43,218 nt of DNA from assembly GCA_021825295.1 (NCBI GenBank), contig JAKAHV010000005.1, positions 72,512 to 115,729 of the forward strand, given 5' to 3'. This document shows positions 14,741-23,141 of the stretch, piece by piece (position 1 is the stretch's first letter; each line of letters begins with the position of its first letter). Both the position numbers and the translations under genes were made by a program. The notes beneath the pieces were generated by a model that was not told the origin of the DNA, did no database searches, and was given only the letters and a program-made list of their open reading frames with translations. This DNA comes from Nitrospirota bacterium. Lineage in GTDB: Bacteria > Nitrospirota > Thermodesulfovibrionia > Thermodesulfovibrionales > JdFR-88.

Positions 14741-15085
14741 TAATATCTCCCGCACTTTTTGACTTGAAACCGCCTGAAAGGTCCTGTAATCGGAGACCTG
14801 CCTTAATTCAAATGCTTTATGGAAATTACGTGACAGCTCTTGTGGAAAGATGCCTTTCAAAACAAACTCGGTATCGAAAAGACTGATTACGCCGGTATGT
14901 TTCGAAGGGACCATGCCGATTTTCTGTAAAAGAGCGAGCGCGGCATAAAACATCGCATAATAAGCCCTGTTTATGATGCCTTGCGGGCTTCGGCCTCCGC
15001 TCAGAAGAAATCTCGCGTCTTCAAGCGCCGTCTCAGCCTGATCAAGCCGGTATTTTATCAGGCTCTTGATCTCTTCTTCTTTCAT
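14573..15085 (-). CDS. HEPN-domain protein with MITE-encoded C-terminus (disrupted)
   Basis: As it stands the frame encodes 170 residues: 115 of HEPN origin, then about 55 encoded by the MITE. The HEPN part has the typical helices, INRAYYAMFYAALALLQ (about 38-54), SKHTGVISLF (61-70) and AFELRQVSDY (91-100). HEPN proteins paired with MNT nucleotidyltransferases are often RNase toxins, but the usual R-x4-6-H motif is not seen here: R40 is followed by AYYAMFY with no His. The last HEPN helix is cut off and lies at 14499-14561. The new tail is polar and arginine-rich. Its ATG overlaps the MNT stop as ATGA. The truncated product may be inactive or unstable. Confidence 0.8.
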   Translation of the reverse strand: MKEEEIKSLIKYRLDQAETALEDARFLLSGGRSPQGIINRAYYAMFYAALALLQKIGMVPSKHTGVISLFDTEFVLKGIFPQELSRNFHKAFELRQVSDYRTFQAVSSQKVREILEPVSKLILKRKREGIVADKEERGNRPEAQQRCVEDDFPCMTPYAAIPASYSQKQF

Positions 15086-15402
15086 ACAGGCACGCCCTCG
15101 GCCTCAACAGCCAGGGCCAGCAATGAATGCCGTTCGGGACTGTTCTCCCATTCATGCAAGGTAAAAACAACCGGCACTATTACGATCCCTTGCTCAAATC
15201 CAGCCGCCCATGCGCAATCGCTCACATAATCGAAATCGGACTCCTCGTGTGAATTATCCAGAACAACCACGATGTCCATATCCGAATAGGGGCCTGCGCC
15301 GCCGCGCGCCCTCGATCCAAAGAGGATCATTTTGCGCACCTTCAGCCGCTTCAAAAGCAGGAATTTGAATTTGTCCAGAACATTTTTTTCAACCGGGGTC
15401 AT
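15082..15402 (-). CDS. MNT-type nucleotidyltransferase (antitoxin of the MNT-HEPN pair)
   Basis: 106 residues from ATG 15402, which has GAGGAGG four bases upstream; an earlier ATG at 15420 lacks a site. The nucleotidyltransferase core is GSRARGGAGPYSDMDIVV, with the G-S motif at 29-30 and the two metal-binding aspartates D41 and D43. In MNT-HEPN systems the MNT protein neutralises the HEPN partner, in some cases by adding nucleotides to it. Here the partner overlaps it by four bases downstream but is broken by a MITE, so the MNT protein may have no intact partner. The pair lies between hsdS and hsdM; 94 bases separate it from hsdS. Confidence 0.9.
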   Translation of the reverse strand: MTPVEKNVLDKFKFLLLKRLKVRKMILFGSRARGGAGPYSDMDIVVVLDNSHEESDFDYVSDCAWAAGFEQGIVIVPVVFTLHEWENSPERHSLLALAVEAEGVPV

Positions 15403-15496
15403 AAAACCTCCTCTGTGCATCTGCGGTATCCGGGCGCCGCTTCAAACCAGACCCGCTGCAATATTTTACCATTCGGGGGCAATCCGGCTCCCATCC

Positions 15497-16120
15497 TTAC
15501 AGCTCCCCATTGAACGCCCGCCGCAAGAGGGCAGAAGGTAGCTTTCTGATAATTTCGAGTTGTGCCTCGGTTGCGGCGCGTGCCCGCTCTGCCGCCTCCA
15601 TCTGCTCGTTAAGGATTGAGACAATGCGTTTCTGCTCGGGGAGAGGCGGGACAGGGATTAATTGTTCACGAACTTGCTTATCTGTTACAGCAGGATAAAG
15701 AGCGCCCTTAACTAAATCGGAAAGTCTTTTTACGAAAGAGGGGCTTTTCACATAATGGAATAAGAATTCCCCGGAAAGAATATTTTTTGGTCGGAGCACA
15801 CAAAATCCTGTACTACAAATCTGATTATGAAGCCGAGCTGGCACAAGTGCAACTGCATTTAGATTAGGCCGCGTAGTTGATATTAATACATCACCTTCCA
15901 AAATCACTTGGCGCGCCCTGCTTGGAGCGTCTTTGCCTTCTAAAGTCTTTACTCCTTTTATAATTTTCAATACATTATCGACACTCGTGATATCGACATA
16001 TTGAAAAGACTCATCCGGGGTTGCGGTTGGATTTCTATTTTCGGTCTTTTCTTCGCAAACTTCGCCCAGTCTCGCCCATCTCCACCCCTTCGGTAACTCG
16101 CGTGCCCCATTCCCGCTCAT
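15497..16120 (-). CDS. hsdS: Type I restriction specificity subunit, half-length (HsdS)
   Basis: 207 residues, about half of a usual HsdS. It has one target-recognition domain (LPKGWRWARLGEV at the start, then STTRPNLNAV and STGFCVLRP) followed by one helical spacer (PVPPLPEQKRIVSILNEQ). A normal HsdS has two such units that read the two halves of an asymmetric site. A single unit must dimerise and would then recognise a palindromic split site, as known for a few half-S proteins. The ATG overlaps the hsdR stop by four bases. The end is clean, with no second-domain remnant in the 94 bases downstream. Codon use here is more AT-rich than in the flanking housekeeping genes. Confidence 0.9.
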   Translation of the reverse strand: MSGNGARELPKGWRWARLGEVCEEKTENRNPTATPDESFQYVDITSVDNVLKIIKGVKTLEGKDAPSRARQVILEGDVLISTTRPNLNAVALVPARLHNQICSTGFCVLRPKNILSGEFLFHYVKSPSFVKRLSDLVKGALYPAVTDKQVREQLIPVPPLPEQKRIVSILNEQMEAAERARAATEAQLEIIRKLPSALLRRAFNGEL

Positions 16121-18471
16121 GCCGCAAATATCCTCTTCTTGGTCTCCTGCAACACCTCTTTCGGACTGCCAAGTGCCTTGAGCGCGCCTAAGCCGCCAGC
16201 CTTACGTACTTGTGAGGTCTCAAATACTTCCCGGCTTTCCAAGCCTTCGGTTCCGGCATGCGCGAACTGCTCTGCAATCGCGGAAAGCGTCTTGGACGCA
16301 TTCGCCGGAAGACCGGCAAGCCATCCGGCATGCTTATAGCCGAAAGCCGCGGCGCGTTCTATTCTTGTGCGCGGGGCCATACCGTAGCCTATTTCAGCCA
16401 AAACGTCATAAAGGTCAAAATCCTGCATGTCATCAACGTACAGAACAACCCTGGGAGGGCTCCCGGCCTTAACAAGGCGGTCCATAAGCTCTCTTCTGTC
16501 CGCCGGATTAATCCAATGGCCCCGGAAGCTATCAAGGGTTGGGGCTTCCATTATGAGCTTTGCCGCCAATCGCTCCTTGTATTCCTCAACCGAGATCGGC
16601 CTGGTTACGCCATCCACTTCCGCAACTATGTATCTGCCCGCCGGTGTAACTTCCACAGTTAGTCCGTCAATGGTTATGGGTGGCGGTGGTGGCGGCCCCG
16701 GCTCTCCGCCTCCTCCGGTTTTCGGTTTCCTGGTTATGAACTCCTCTCCAAAAAGCCTTGTGGCATCGGTGTAATCGTAAACCCGAAACATCAATTTGCC
16801 TGTTGCGAAATCTATCCTCGTCCCGCGCCCGACCATCTGGTAAAAGGAAATCGGAGAACGGACGTATTTGAAAAAGACGATATTGGCCACTGCTGGCACG
16901 TCCACGCCGGTGGTCAAAAGGTCCACCGTCGCCGCGATGAAATGAGAACGGGAAGCGCCTCTCAAATCGCTGACCATTGAGCTTCCATCGACGCTGGCGG
17001 TGCATTTGAAAGCGTAAGGCTCAAGCCGCTCTTTCCCATTGGCATTACACCACTGGGCATACAGGTTATTCATTGTAAGGGCAACATCATCGGCATGCCT
17101 GTCCCGGACGCAAAATATGATTGTCTTCTGTTCCGGCCCGCCCGTTTCCAGCAAGTAGTTGAAGAGGTCCCGGCACATGGCCAGAACACGATCTGGCAGC
17201 AGTACCCGCGTTTCATAATCATTCTTGCTATAAAATGGTTCGACCTCTTCTCTAGTCATAGGGTTGCCCGTAATGGCGTTTTTTGGATTGTGTTTCATTA
17301 TTTCATCCAGGGTTATGCCGGTGTCGTCCAGGTTGACCCGGCCTTTGATGATCTCGCAGGCGGCCAGATAGCCGTCTTCTATTCCCTGGCTCATCGTGTA
17401 TTCATAAACCGGTTCGCCGAAATGCTTCAAGTTGTCGGCTGTGATCTGCTCGTCTTGCTGTGCTTCCGTCGATTTTTCGTTAAATTTAATTTTTCTTGGG
17501 GTGGCGGTAAGGCCGACCTGGACAGCATTGGGATTTCTCGTCATCACCTGAGACCACTTGCCCCAGGCCGACCGGTGGCACTCATCAATGATGATATGGC
17601 TGAAATAGTTTTCGGGATAATGCTTTGTAAGAAAGTTCGCGTCCGCCTCATCGGAATCAACATTAAGGGTCTGGTATGTGGCAATCAGAATGCGGGCATT
17701 TTTTTGGGGGTTGCCAGAGGACACCATTGCGGCATCCGCCCCGAAGACGTTCTGGAAAGCGCCCGCGCCCTGTGCCCGCAGTTCATCCCTGTCGCAAACA
17801 AAGAGGGCTCGTTTCAACTGCCCCGCGTCCGCTATTCGCCTAAGAAGATTTACGGCTATGAATGTCTTGCCCGCCCCTGTTGCCAGGGAGAGCAAGGCGC
17901 GCCTGGGCTGCCCGGTCCTCTCACATTTTGCCAGTTTTTCAATGACGGCTCTGATAGCAGCATCTTGATAATAGCGCCGGGTTGCCTCTCCGCCCTGATA
18001 ACGTGTTAGGAGGGGCTTGGCCGCTTCATCGCTAAGGCTAAAGCCCATGTCCTGCTCATAGCGGGCGCGCAAGGCTTCAGGTGTTGGGAATTCGCTCATT
18101 GGACGCGGCTGGCTTGTCTGGCCAGTAAATGAATCGAACTCTACGAAAAGATGTCCGTTGCTGGAAAAGACGAATTTTACGTTAAGGCGGTTGCAGGATG
18201 CGTACAGTTTTGCCTGCTCCAGTCCGTGCCCCGGCGGAAGGTTTTCTTTCTTTGCTTCTATGAGGGCCAGGGCTATTGGCTGGGTTTCAGGGTGAACCTT
18301 TACCCTGAGGGTGTAATCGATCCGGCCCTTTCCCCGCCTTCGGGGCTTGCCGTCGTAAATCTCGATGGAACCGGCTGTCTCCTCCCGGCGGATAAGGTCT
18401 TCTGTCCATCCCCTTGCATGAATAGCGGGATCAATCAGCTTGGCCCTGGTATCGGACTCGGTTAGAGCCAT
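16117..18471 (-). CDS. hsdR: Type I restriction endonuclease/translocase subunit (HsdR)
   Basis: 784 residues from ATG 18471, where the protein begins MALTESDTRAKLIDPA like other HsdR proteins; the open frame reaches 18519, and GTG 18486 is another possible start. Domains in order: nuclease with D52 and E72-A-K74 (PD-ExK), a superfamily 2 helicase with Walker A ATGAGKT (197-203), DECH (296-299), TATPR and the arginine-finger motif QMVGRGTR, then a Gly/Pro-rich linker with six prolines and a C-terminal helical domain for HsdM contact. It cleaves unmethylated DNA after ATP-driven translocation. It heads the operon hsdR-hsdS-MNT-HEPN-hsdM. Confidence 0.95.
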   Translation of the reverse strand: MALTESDTRAKLIDPAIHARGWTEDLIRREETAGSIEIYDGKPRRRGKGRIDYTLRVKVHPETQPIALALIEAKKENLPPGHGLEQAKLYASCNRLNVKFVFSSNGHLFVEFDSFTGQTSQPRPMSEFPTPEALRARYEQDMGFSLSDEAAKPLLTRYQGGEATRRYYQDAAIRAVIEKLAKCERTGQPRRALLSLATGAGKTFIAVNLLRRIADAGQLKRALFVCDRDELRAQGAGAFQNVFGADAAMVSSGNPQKNARILIATYQTLNVDSDEADANFLTKHYPENYFSHIIIDECHRSAWGKWSQVMTRNPNAVQVGLTATPRKIKFNEKSTEAQQDEQITADNLKHFGEPVYEYTMSQGIEDGYLAACEIIKGRVNLDDTGITLDEIMKHNPKNAITGNPMTREEVEPFYSKNDYETRVLLPDRVLAMCRDLFNYLLETGGPEQKTIIFCVRDRHADDVALTMNNLYAQWCNANGKERLEPYAFKCTASVDGSSMVSDLRGASRSHFIAATVDLLTTGVDVPAVANIVFFKYVRSPISFYQMVGRGTRIDFATGKLMFRVYDYTDATRLFGEEFITRKPKTGGGGEPGPPPPPPITIDGLTVEVTPAGRYIVAEVDGVTRPISVEEYKERLAAKLIMEAPTLDSFRGHWINPADRRELMDRLVKAGSPPRVVLYVDDMQDFDLYDVLAEIGYGMAPRTRIERAAAFGYKHAGWLAGLPANASKTLSAIAEQFAHAGTEGLESREVFETSQVRKAGGLGALKALGSPKEVLQETKKRIFAA

Positions 18472-18523
18472 GAAATAGACTTTCACCCCTTCCTTTCCCT
18501 CGTCCTGTAGTGAAAACACCTTA

Positions 18524-18553
18524 ATAATAAAGAATTTTGGAGTGGAAATTCAA
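18524..18553 (-). promoter_or_regulatory. Promoter of the restriction operon
   Basis: On the minus strand TTGAAT (18553-18548), 18 bases, TATTAT (18529-18524). It lies 52 bases before the preferred hsdR ATG. It would drive hsdR, hsdS, the MNT-HEPN pair and hsdM as one transcript. Confidence 0.45.
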
Positions 18554-18846
18554 TGTGCCGGATATGCCGGAAAAGGGGACGCCGGAGATGGTCCGCCCTA
18601 ACGGGATTAAGCTCAACCAGCCGTCCGGACGGCGGACTTCCGTCGTCCAACCGCCCGGAGCGCTTTCGGGCAAGCGGGACACCGGGGAGTCCGCTTCCCG
18701 CGAAGGCGGGAATCCAGGGCTCCTTGTTTTTTAATGACAATGGATTCCCGGTTACCACCTGGGGAATGGGGAAAACGGATTTTTTGGGGCTTTCTAATGA
18801 AAAGAGATTTAGGACGCAATACACCAGGGAAGGGTGAAGGATCCTT
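18554..18846. other. Non-coding stretch between hsdR and higA
   Basis: I see no credible gene in this region; the short open frames have no ribosome site or coding pattern. It is GC-rich in the middle and holds one palindromic unit (18695-18712). It is upstream of hsdR and downstream of higA. Confidence 0.5.
18695..18712. repeat. Palindromic intergenic repeat unit
   Basis: TTCCCGC-GAAG-GCGGGAA is a perfect 7-bp stem followed by ATCCAGGG, and GGATTCCCG recurs 20 bases later in inverted sense. Units of this kind, with the core CCCGCGAAGGCGGGAATCC, are widespread between genes in many proteobacterial and Nitrospirota genomes. Only one unit is present here. Confidence 0.5.
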
Positions 18847-19155
18847 TTAGGCGCTCTTGAGCTTTAAAACTCTAACCTCTTTTTCCAGTCTAAGGTCCAA
18901 TTTATCTTTCTCGACCTCCAGGTCGTAGCGCGTTTGAAGATTGAGCCAAAACCGTTCCGAAAGACCAAAATAACGAGCAAGTCTCAGGGCCGTATCCGCA
19001 GTGATTGCCCGCTTGCCCTGCACGATCTCGTTGATGCGGCGCGGCGCCACGCTGATATCCCTGGACAACCTGTACTGGCTTATCCCAAGGGGTTTCAGAA
19101 ATTCCTCAATCAGTATTTCCCCGGGGTGGACTGGGTTTATTTTCTTTGCGCACAT
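18847..19155 (-). CDS. higA: HigA-type antitoxin
   Basis: 102 residues. XRE-type helix-turn-helix antitoxin of the HigBA family: NPVHPGEILIEEFLKPLGIS, then SRDISVAPRRINEIVQGKR and ALRLARYFGLSERFWLNLQ are the standard family stretches. It binds HigB and represses the operon. It follows higB by 10 bases, with an AGGAGG site, in the toxin-first order usual for this family. A charged C-terminal tail (about 80-100) may form the toxin contact. Confidence 0.93.
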   Translation of the reverse strand: MCAKKINPVHPGEILIEEFLKPLGISQYRLSRDISVAPRRINEIVQGKRAITADTALRLARYFGLSERFWLNLQTRYDLEVEKDKLDLRLEKEVRVLKLKSA

Positions 19156-19165
19156 AAAATGCCTC

Positions 19166-19447
19166 CTAATGGTAGTCCGTTATCTCAACGTCGCAGGCAT
19201 CGCCCTGATGCCATCGAAAACATATCCTCCATTGATTATTAATACGGATGCTGTGCTGCCCATGGCGGTTGCCAGTGAGCCTCTCCAAATGGTTTCCAGG
19301 CGGCACCCGCAGGTCTTCCATGCGCTCCGCGCCATCCAAAATCAGCAATTTCCTCAAGGCGCTCCGCGCCATCGACGAAGGGAGCCTTGATGACGACCGT
19401 CTATTAAAGAGCTTCTCAGTCTCTTTGCAATGAAAGCTCTTTATCAT
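19166..19447 (-). CDS. higB: HigB-type RelE-family mRNA interferase toxin
   Basis: 93 residues, full length. HigB cleaves mRNA on the ribosome. The family stretches MIKSFHCKETEKLF at the start, then RKLLILDGAERMEDLRVPPG and the C-terminal NNQWRICFRW...DVEITDYH are complete, so the toxin looks functional. The start codon lies inside a perfect palindrome and beside a strong promoter (19453-19481), so HigBA autoregulation is likely. There is no conventional ribosome site, in keeping with a short leader. Confidence 0.93.
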   Translation of the reverse strand: MIKSFHCKETEKLFNRRSSSRLPSSMARSALRKLLILDGAERMEDLRVPPGNHLERLTGNRHGQHSIRINNQWRICFRWHQGDACDVEITDYH

Positions 19448-19481
19448 TGTGAATGATAACGCGATGCGATAATATTGTCAA
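19441..19481 (-). promoter_or_regulatory. higBA promoter and operator palindrome
   Basis: On the minus strand TTGACA (19481-19476), 17 bases, TATCAT (19458-19453). The palindrome TTATCATT-GTG-AATGATAA (19441-19459) covers the -10 box and the higB start codon. A repressor bound there would block both transcription and initiation, so it is the likely HigA site. Confidence 0.7.
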
Positions 19482-19483
19482 TC

Positions 19484-19511
19484 GTTATTAGTGCTGCGTT
19501 ATTAGTGCTGC
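19484..19511. repeat. Tandem 14-bp repeat upstream of higBA
   Basis: GTTATTAGTGCTGC occurs twice in immediate succession, just upstream of the higBA -35 box. It could be replication slippage or a binding-site duplication. Confidence 0.6.
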
Positions 19512-19627
19512 GGCAGTCTATTTTCCCAGCCAGCCATTATGTCTATCGACTTTTGTCTTTTTACGCTATCGGTGCATTAAAAGTCTGTTATACCGTCCCC
19601 TTTTCCCCCTGTTTACGAAACTTTTCA

Positions 19628-19760
19628 CATAAACTATTTCCATGGACAATATCATGGCCCGGCGGATTATGATACGCCGGCAGGGTTTTTCGAAAGCCGA
19701 AACCCGGGCGGGGACTTTAACATGGCCCTTTTTGAACACTTGAACAGCCCGGCTTGAAAA
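19628..19760 (+). repeat. Dispersed repeat with small ORF, copy A (internally deleted)
   Basis: The block 19628-19697 matches, on the opposite strand, 35902-35973 (CATAAACTxTTTxCATGGACA, then CATGGCCCGGCGG and GGGTTTTTC). A second block, TTGAACAGCC followed by GGCTTGAAAAA, matches the other end of copy B near 35750-35785. The middle present in copy B is missing here. In both, ATGGACAAT opens a frame beginning MDN-MARR. Confidence 0.55.
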
Positions 19761-19815
19761 ATCCTTTAAAAACGGGAGGTTGGAATTTCTGGTTTGAACG
19801 GGAAAGCACAAAAAA

Positions 19816-19865
19816 GGCCGGGCGGATGCTTAAGAGCGTGTTCCAAACCGGGGCCCCGCCCGGCC
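19816..19865 (-). terminator. Possible minus-strand terminator, 10-bp stem with large loop
   Basis: GGCCGGGCGG (19816-19825) and CCGCCCGGCC (19856-19865) are a perfect 10-bp inverted repeat. Six T residues follow on the minus strand. The loop is 30 bases, unusually long for an intrinsic terminator. Confidence 0.35.
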
Positions 19866-19871
19866 GGAAAC

Positions 19872-19901
19872 TTGAAATGGCCCTTCCGTTTGCCTTAAAA
19901 T
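19872..19901 (+). promoter_or_regulatory. rpmE promoter
   Basis: TTGAAA (19872-19877), 18 bases, TAAAAT (19896-19901), with a 32-base gap to the rpmE ATG that includes AAAGGAGG. It probably drives rpmE and the genes behind it. Confidence 0.55.
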
Positions 19902-19933
19902 AAAGAGATAATAAAGGAGGAAACAGATACGCC

Positions 19934-20146
19934 ATGAAAGAAGGGATTCATCCTGATTATAAAGAGGCGAAGGTGATCTGCGCCTGCGGAGAGACCTTTA
20001 CGACCCGCTCGACTGTCCCCGAAATCCGCGTGGATATATGTTCCAAGTGCCACCCGTTTTTCACCGGCAAGCAGAAGATTGTGGATGCTGAGGGCCGCGT
20101 GGAGAAGTTCAAGAAGAAGTACGAGAGAAAGAAAAAGGAAAGCTAA
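19934..20146 (+). CDS. rpmE: 50S ribosomal protein L31, zinc-binding form
   Basis: 70 residues. L31 joins the large subunit and bridges to the small subunit. [12 protein letters not shown] is the family N-terminus. C16, C18, C36 and C39 (CACG and CSKCHPF) give the zinc-binding type. The end is a run of lysines typical of L31. AAAGGAGG lies about 12 bases before ATG. It begins the conserved cluster rpmE, yqhQ-like, prfA, prmC. Confidence 0.97.
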   Translation: MKEGIHPDYKEAKVICACGETFTTRSTVPEIRVDICSKCHPFFTGKQKIVDAEGRVEKFKKKYERKKKES

Positions 20147-20225
20147 CACACAAAAAGCATTCGAGGGGCGGCCGGGGCTGTGAAGCGGAACTCCGGCGTC
20201 CCTCTTTTTGCGTCTATGTCCAATT

Positions 20226-21137
20226 ATGTCCAATAAAGACGCCAGGCAGGCAATCGGGGGACAGGCCGTAATCGAGGGGGTCATGTTCAAGTCCCGGGGG
20301 GGCTGGGCGGTGGCAGTCAGGGAGCCCGGGGGGAACATTAGGCTCAAGTGCGAGCCGCTAAAAACCCACGCGGGCGAGAAAATCCCGTTTGTAAGGGGCG
20401 CCATCATCCTGTTTTACACGCTGATCCTGGGGATAAGGGCCCTGGAGTTTTCGGCCCAGGTGGCTGCCGCGGGGGAAGAGGAAAAACCGATTTCCGCGCT
20501 CCAAATGGGACTGACGCTGGCGGCCTCGCTGGCAGCGGCGGCCGGGCTGTTTCTTGTCCTGCCCCTTTACATGGCAAAGCTGCTCGGGTTTATCTTCCCG
20601 GCGGTCGCCGCAAGCGGCCTTCTTTTCAACCTGGTGGACGGCCTTGTCAGGGTCGCGCTCTTTCTCCTGTACATCTGGTTGATAGGGATGTGGAAGGAGA
20701 TCGGGAGGATTTTCGAGTACCATGGGGCGGAGCACAAGGTGATCCACGCGTATGAGGAGGGAGGCGGGCGCATGGAGATGCAGAGGATAATGCTCCAGGC
20801 CCGGGAGCATCCCAGATGCGGCACGAGTTTTCTGCTTATTGTGCTGGTGCTCTCGATACTGGTTTTTTCCCTGATACCCCACGGATGGCCGCTTTACATG
20901 AAATTCCTCTCCAGGCTGGTCCTGATACCTTTCCTGGCCGGCCTCTCGTATGAGGTGCTGAAGGCGAGCGCAAGGTTCCAGGACAACCCGTTCGTGCGCC
21001 TGATGGTGCTTCCGGGGCTGCTGCTGCAGAAACTCACGACGGGCGAGCCGGATGAAAAACAGGTGGAGGTTTCGCTGAAGGCGTTCGAGGGCGTCATGTC
21101 GTTTAGCGCGGCGCCTTTGAAGGAAGAAGTTAAATGA
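20226..21137 (+). CDS. DUF1385 membrane protein, YqhQ type
   Basis: 303 residues from ATG 20226; a TTG at 20208 would add six residues, and neither has a ribosome site. The family start [15 protein letters not shown] and the centre [14 protein letters not shown] with HPRCGTSFL are diagnostic. About four membrane helices are seen, near residues 53-70, 90-150 (two to three) and 205-240. The biochemical role is not established. The gene regularly sits between rpmE and prfA, as here. It overlaps prfA by four bases (ATGA). Confidence 0.9.
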   Translation: MSNKDARQAIGGQAVIEGVMFKSRGGWAVAVREPGGNIRLKCEPLKTHAGEKIPFVRGAIILFYTLILGIRALEFSAQVAAAGEEEKPISALQMGLTLAASLAAAAGLFLVLPLYMAKLLGFIFPAVAASGLLFNLVDGLVRVALFLLYIWLIGMWKEIGRIFEYHGAEHKVIHAYEEGGGRMEMQRIMLQAREHPRCGTSFLLIVLVLSILVFSLIPHGWPLYMKFLSRLVLIPFLAGLSYEVLKASARFQDNPFVRLMVLPGLLLQKLTTGEPDEKQVEVSLKAFEGVMSFSAAPLKEEVK

Positions 21138-22231
21138 GACTGATTGAGAATCTCGAAAACGTAGAAAAAAAATACGAGGAGCTTACGGAGGAGCTTTCAA
21201 GCCCCGAAGTGATACAGAACCGGGACCTCTACCAGAGGCTTTCCCGGCAGCAGGCGGAGCTCTATCCCCTGGTTGAGGAGATAAGGAAATACAAAAAGCT
21301 CCTGGCCGACATCGAGGATGCCGAGGGGCTCCTGTCCTCGGGTGACGAGGAGCTGAAAAAGCTCGCAAGCGATGAGCTTGATGAGCTGAAGCGGGTGCGT
21401 CCCGAGGTCGAAAGGAAAGTGACCCTCATGCTCATCCCGAAGGACATCAGGGACGACAGGAACGTGATCCTTGAGATCCGGGCGGGTACCGGGGGGGAGG
21501 AAGCCGCCCTGTTTGCGGGCGAGCTCTTCCGGATGTACTCGAAATACGCGGAGGCCAAACGCTGGAAGGTGGAGGTCATAGACTCCAACATAACCGGCCT
21601 TGGGGGCATAAAGGAGATAGTCGCCTCCATCCAGGGCAGGGGGGCGTTCAGCAGGCTGAAATACGAAAGCGGCGTTCACCGGGTGCAGCGCGTCCCCGCG
21701 ACCGAGGCATCGGGGAGGATACACACCTCCGCCGCAACCGTGGCGGTGCTACCCGAGGCCGAGGACATAGACATCAAAATAGACGAAAAGGACCTCAGGA
21801 TAGACACATTCTGCGCCTCCGGCCACGGCGGGCAGAGCGTAAACACCACCTACTCGGCCGTCAGGATCGTCCACGTCCCAAGCGGGGTCGTCGTGCAGTG
21901 CCAGGACGAGCGCTCCCAGCTTAAAAACAGGGAAAAGGCGATGAAGGTGCTCCGCGCCAGGCTTTACGAAATGGAACAGGAGAAACTGGAGCAGCAGCGC
22001 GCCAGTCAGAGGAAATCGCAGGTAGGCACCGGCGACCGGAGCCAGCGCGTAAGGACCTACAACTATCCCCAGAACCGCGTGACCGACCACCGCATAGGGC
22101 TGACCCTCTACAAGCTGGACCGCTTCCTGGAAGGCGAAATCGATGAGATGGTAGACAGCCTCGGCGCCTACTTCCAGACCGAAAAGCTGAAGGAAATCTC
22201 CGCCCTTGAAGAGGCCCCCGGACAAGGATAA
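21134..22231 (+). CDS. prfA: Peptide chain release factor 1
   Basis: 365 residues, full length. RF1 ends translation at UAA and UAG. The stop-codon reading tripeptide PAT is at 188-190 ([14 protein letters not shown]), and the catalytic GGQ is at 232-234 ([16 protein letters not shown]). The GGQ glutamine is the target of the methyltransferase encoded next. The ATG overlaps the preceding stop by four bases. The end overlaps prmC by 26 bases. Confidence 0.97.
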   Translation: MRLIENLENVEKKYEELTEELSSPEVIQNRDLYQRLSRQQAELYPLVEEIRKYKKLLADIEDAEGLLSSGDEELKKLASDELDELKRVRPEVERKVTLMLIPKDIRDDRNVILEIRAGTGGEEAALFAGELFRMYSKYAEAKRWKVEVIDSNITGLGGIKEIVASIQGRGAFSRLKYESGVHRVQRVPATEASGRIHTSAATVAVLPEAEDIDIKIDEKDLRIDTFCASGHGGQSVNTTYSAVRIVHVPSGVVVQCQDERSQLKNREKAMKVLRARLYEMEQEKLEQQRASQRKSQVGTGDRSQRVRTYNYPQNRVTDHRIGLTLYKLDRFLEGEIDEMVDSLGAYFQTEKLKEISALEEAPGQG

Positions 22232-23078
22232 GGCGCCCTCCGCGCTTGACGCCCTGAAACACGCAATCGGAACCCTTCAGGGGTTGGGCATCCCCGGGGC
22301 AGCCGAAGAGGCCCGAGCGATACTTAGAGACGGCCTCGGAATCGACCTGCTCCGCCTCTACAGGGACAACCCGCCGCTCTCGCCGGACCAGCTCCGCAGA
22401 CTCGACGAGATACTTGAGAGAAGAAAGAAACGCGAGCCGCTCCAGTATATCCTTGGCTTCGTCTGGTTCTGTGGGCTGAAATTACTCGTGGGCAAGGGGG
22501 TGCTCATCCCCCGGCCGGAAACCGAGATACTGGTGGAAGAGACCCTCAGGCGGGCCGGTAGGCAGAGGGAGATAAAGATACTCGACCTCTGCACCGGAAG
22601 CGGCGCGATAGCCCTCGCCCTGGCCAAAAACCTGCCGCGCGCCAGCATACTGGCAACCGATATCTCCGGGGAGGCGCTCATTTGGGCTGAGAGAAACAGG
22701 CGGGAAAACGGCGTGGAAAACGTACGCTTCGCCAAAGGGGACCTCTTCGGCCCCGCGGGGGACTCCGTCTTCGATTTCATCACCGCCAACCCCCCCTATA
22801 TCAAGGAGGAGAGATTGAAAACCCTCGAGCCGGAAGTGGTCTGCTGGGAGCCCGGCATCGCGTTAAGCGGCGGGGCTGACGGCCTGGAGCTTGCCGGACG
22901 TATAATACGGGGGGCCGCCGCGCATCTTGAACGCGGGGGCCGCCTGCTCATGGAAATCGCCGGCGGGACGGAGTCCGGCCCCCTTGCCCGCATGGCTGGC
23001 GAGGCCGGGCTCCGGATGGAGGCGCTTGTGCGCGACCTGGCAAATCTTGAGAGGGTCTTCATAGCGGAAAAAGTCTGA
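22206..23078 (+). CDS. prmC: Release factor glutamine methyltransferase
   Basis: 290 residues from TTG 22206, which has AAGGAAA ten bases upstream; no ATG or GTG is available near by. PrmC methylates the glutamine of the GGQ motif of release factors. An N-terminal helical domain (1-85) is followed by the SAM fold: [12 protein letters not shown] (100-111), [14 protein letters not shown] (126-139) and the catalytic NPPY (195-198). It follows prfA with overlap, as in many bacteria. Confidence 0.95.
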   Translation: MKRPPDKDKAPSALDALKHAIGTLQGLGIPGAAEEARAILRDGLGIDLLRLYRDNPPLSPDQLRRLDEILERRKKREPLQYILGFVWFCGLKLLVGKGVLIPRPETEILVEETLRRAGRQREIKILDLCTGSGAIALALAKNLPRASILATDISGEALIWAERNRRENGVENVRFAKGDLFGPAGDSVFDFITANPPYIKEERLKTLEPEVVCWEPGIALSGGADGLELAGRIIRGAAAHLERGGRLLMEIAGGTESGPLARMAGEAGLRMEALVRDLANLERVFIAEKV

Positions 23079-23141
23079 TGTTCCGGCGCGCAGCCAGGCC
23101 TGTCCGGGCGCGGTCTATTTGCATTATTTATAAACCTATTC

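Larger units (their letters stand above)
19512..19871. other. Non-coding gap between higBA and rpmE
   Basis: No supported gene. The stretch contains dispersed-repeat copy A (19628-19760) and a large-loop stem (19816-19865). The short plus-strand frame from ATG 19641 is part of the repeat. Confidence 0.5.

Noticed and set aside
18537-18734. 65-codon plus-strand frame upstream of hsdR
   Set aside because: It overlaps the likely hsd promoter, lacks a ribosome site and runs through a palindromic intergenic unit.
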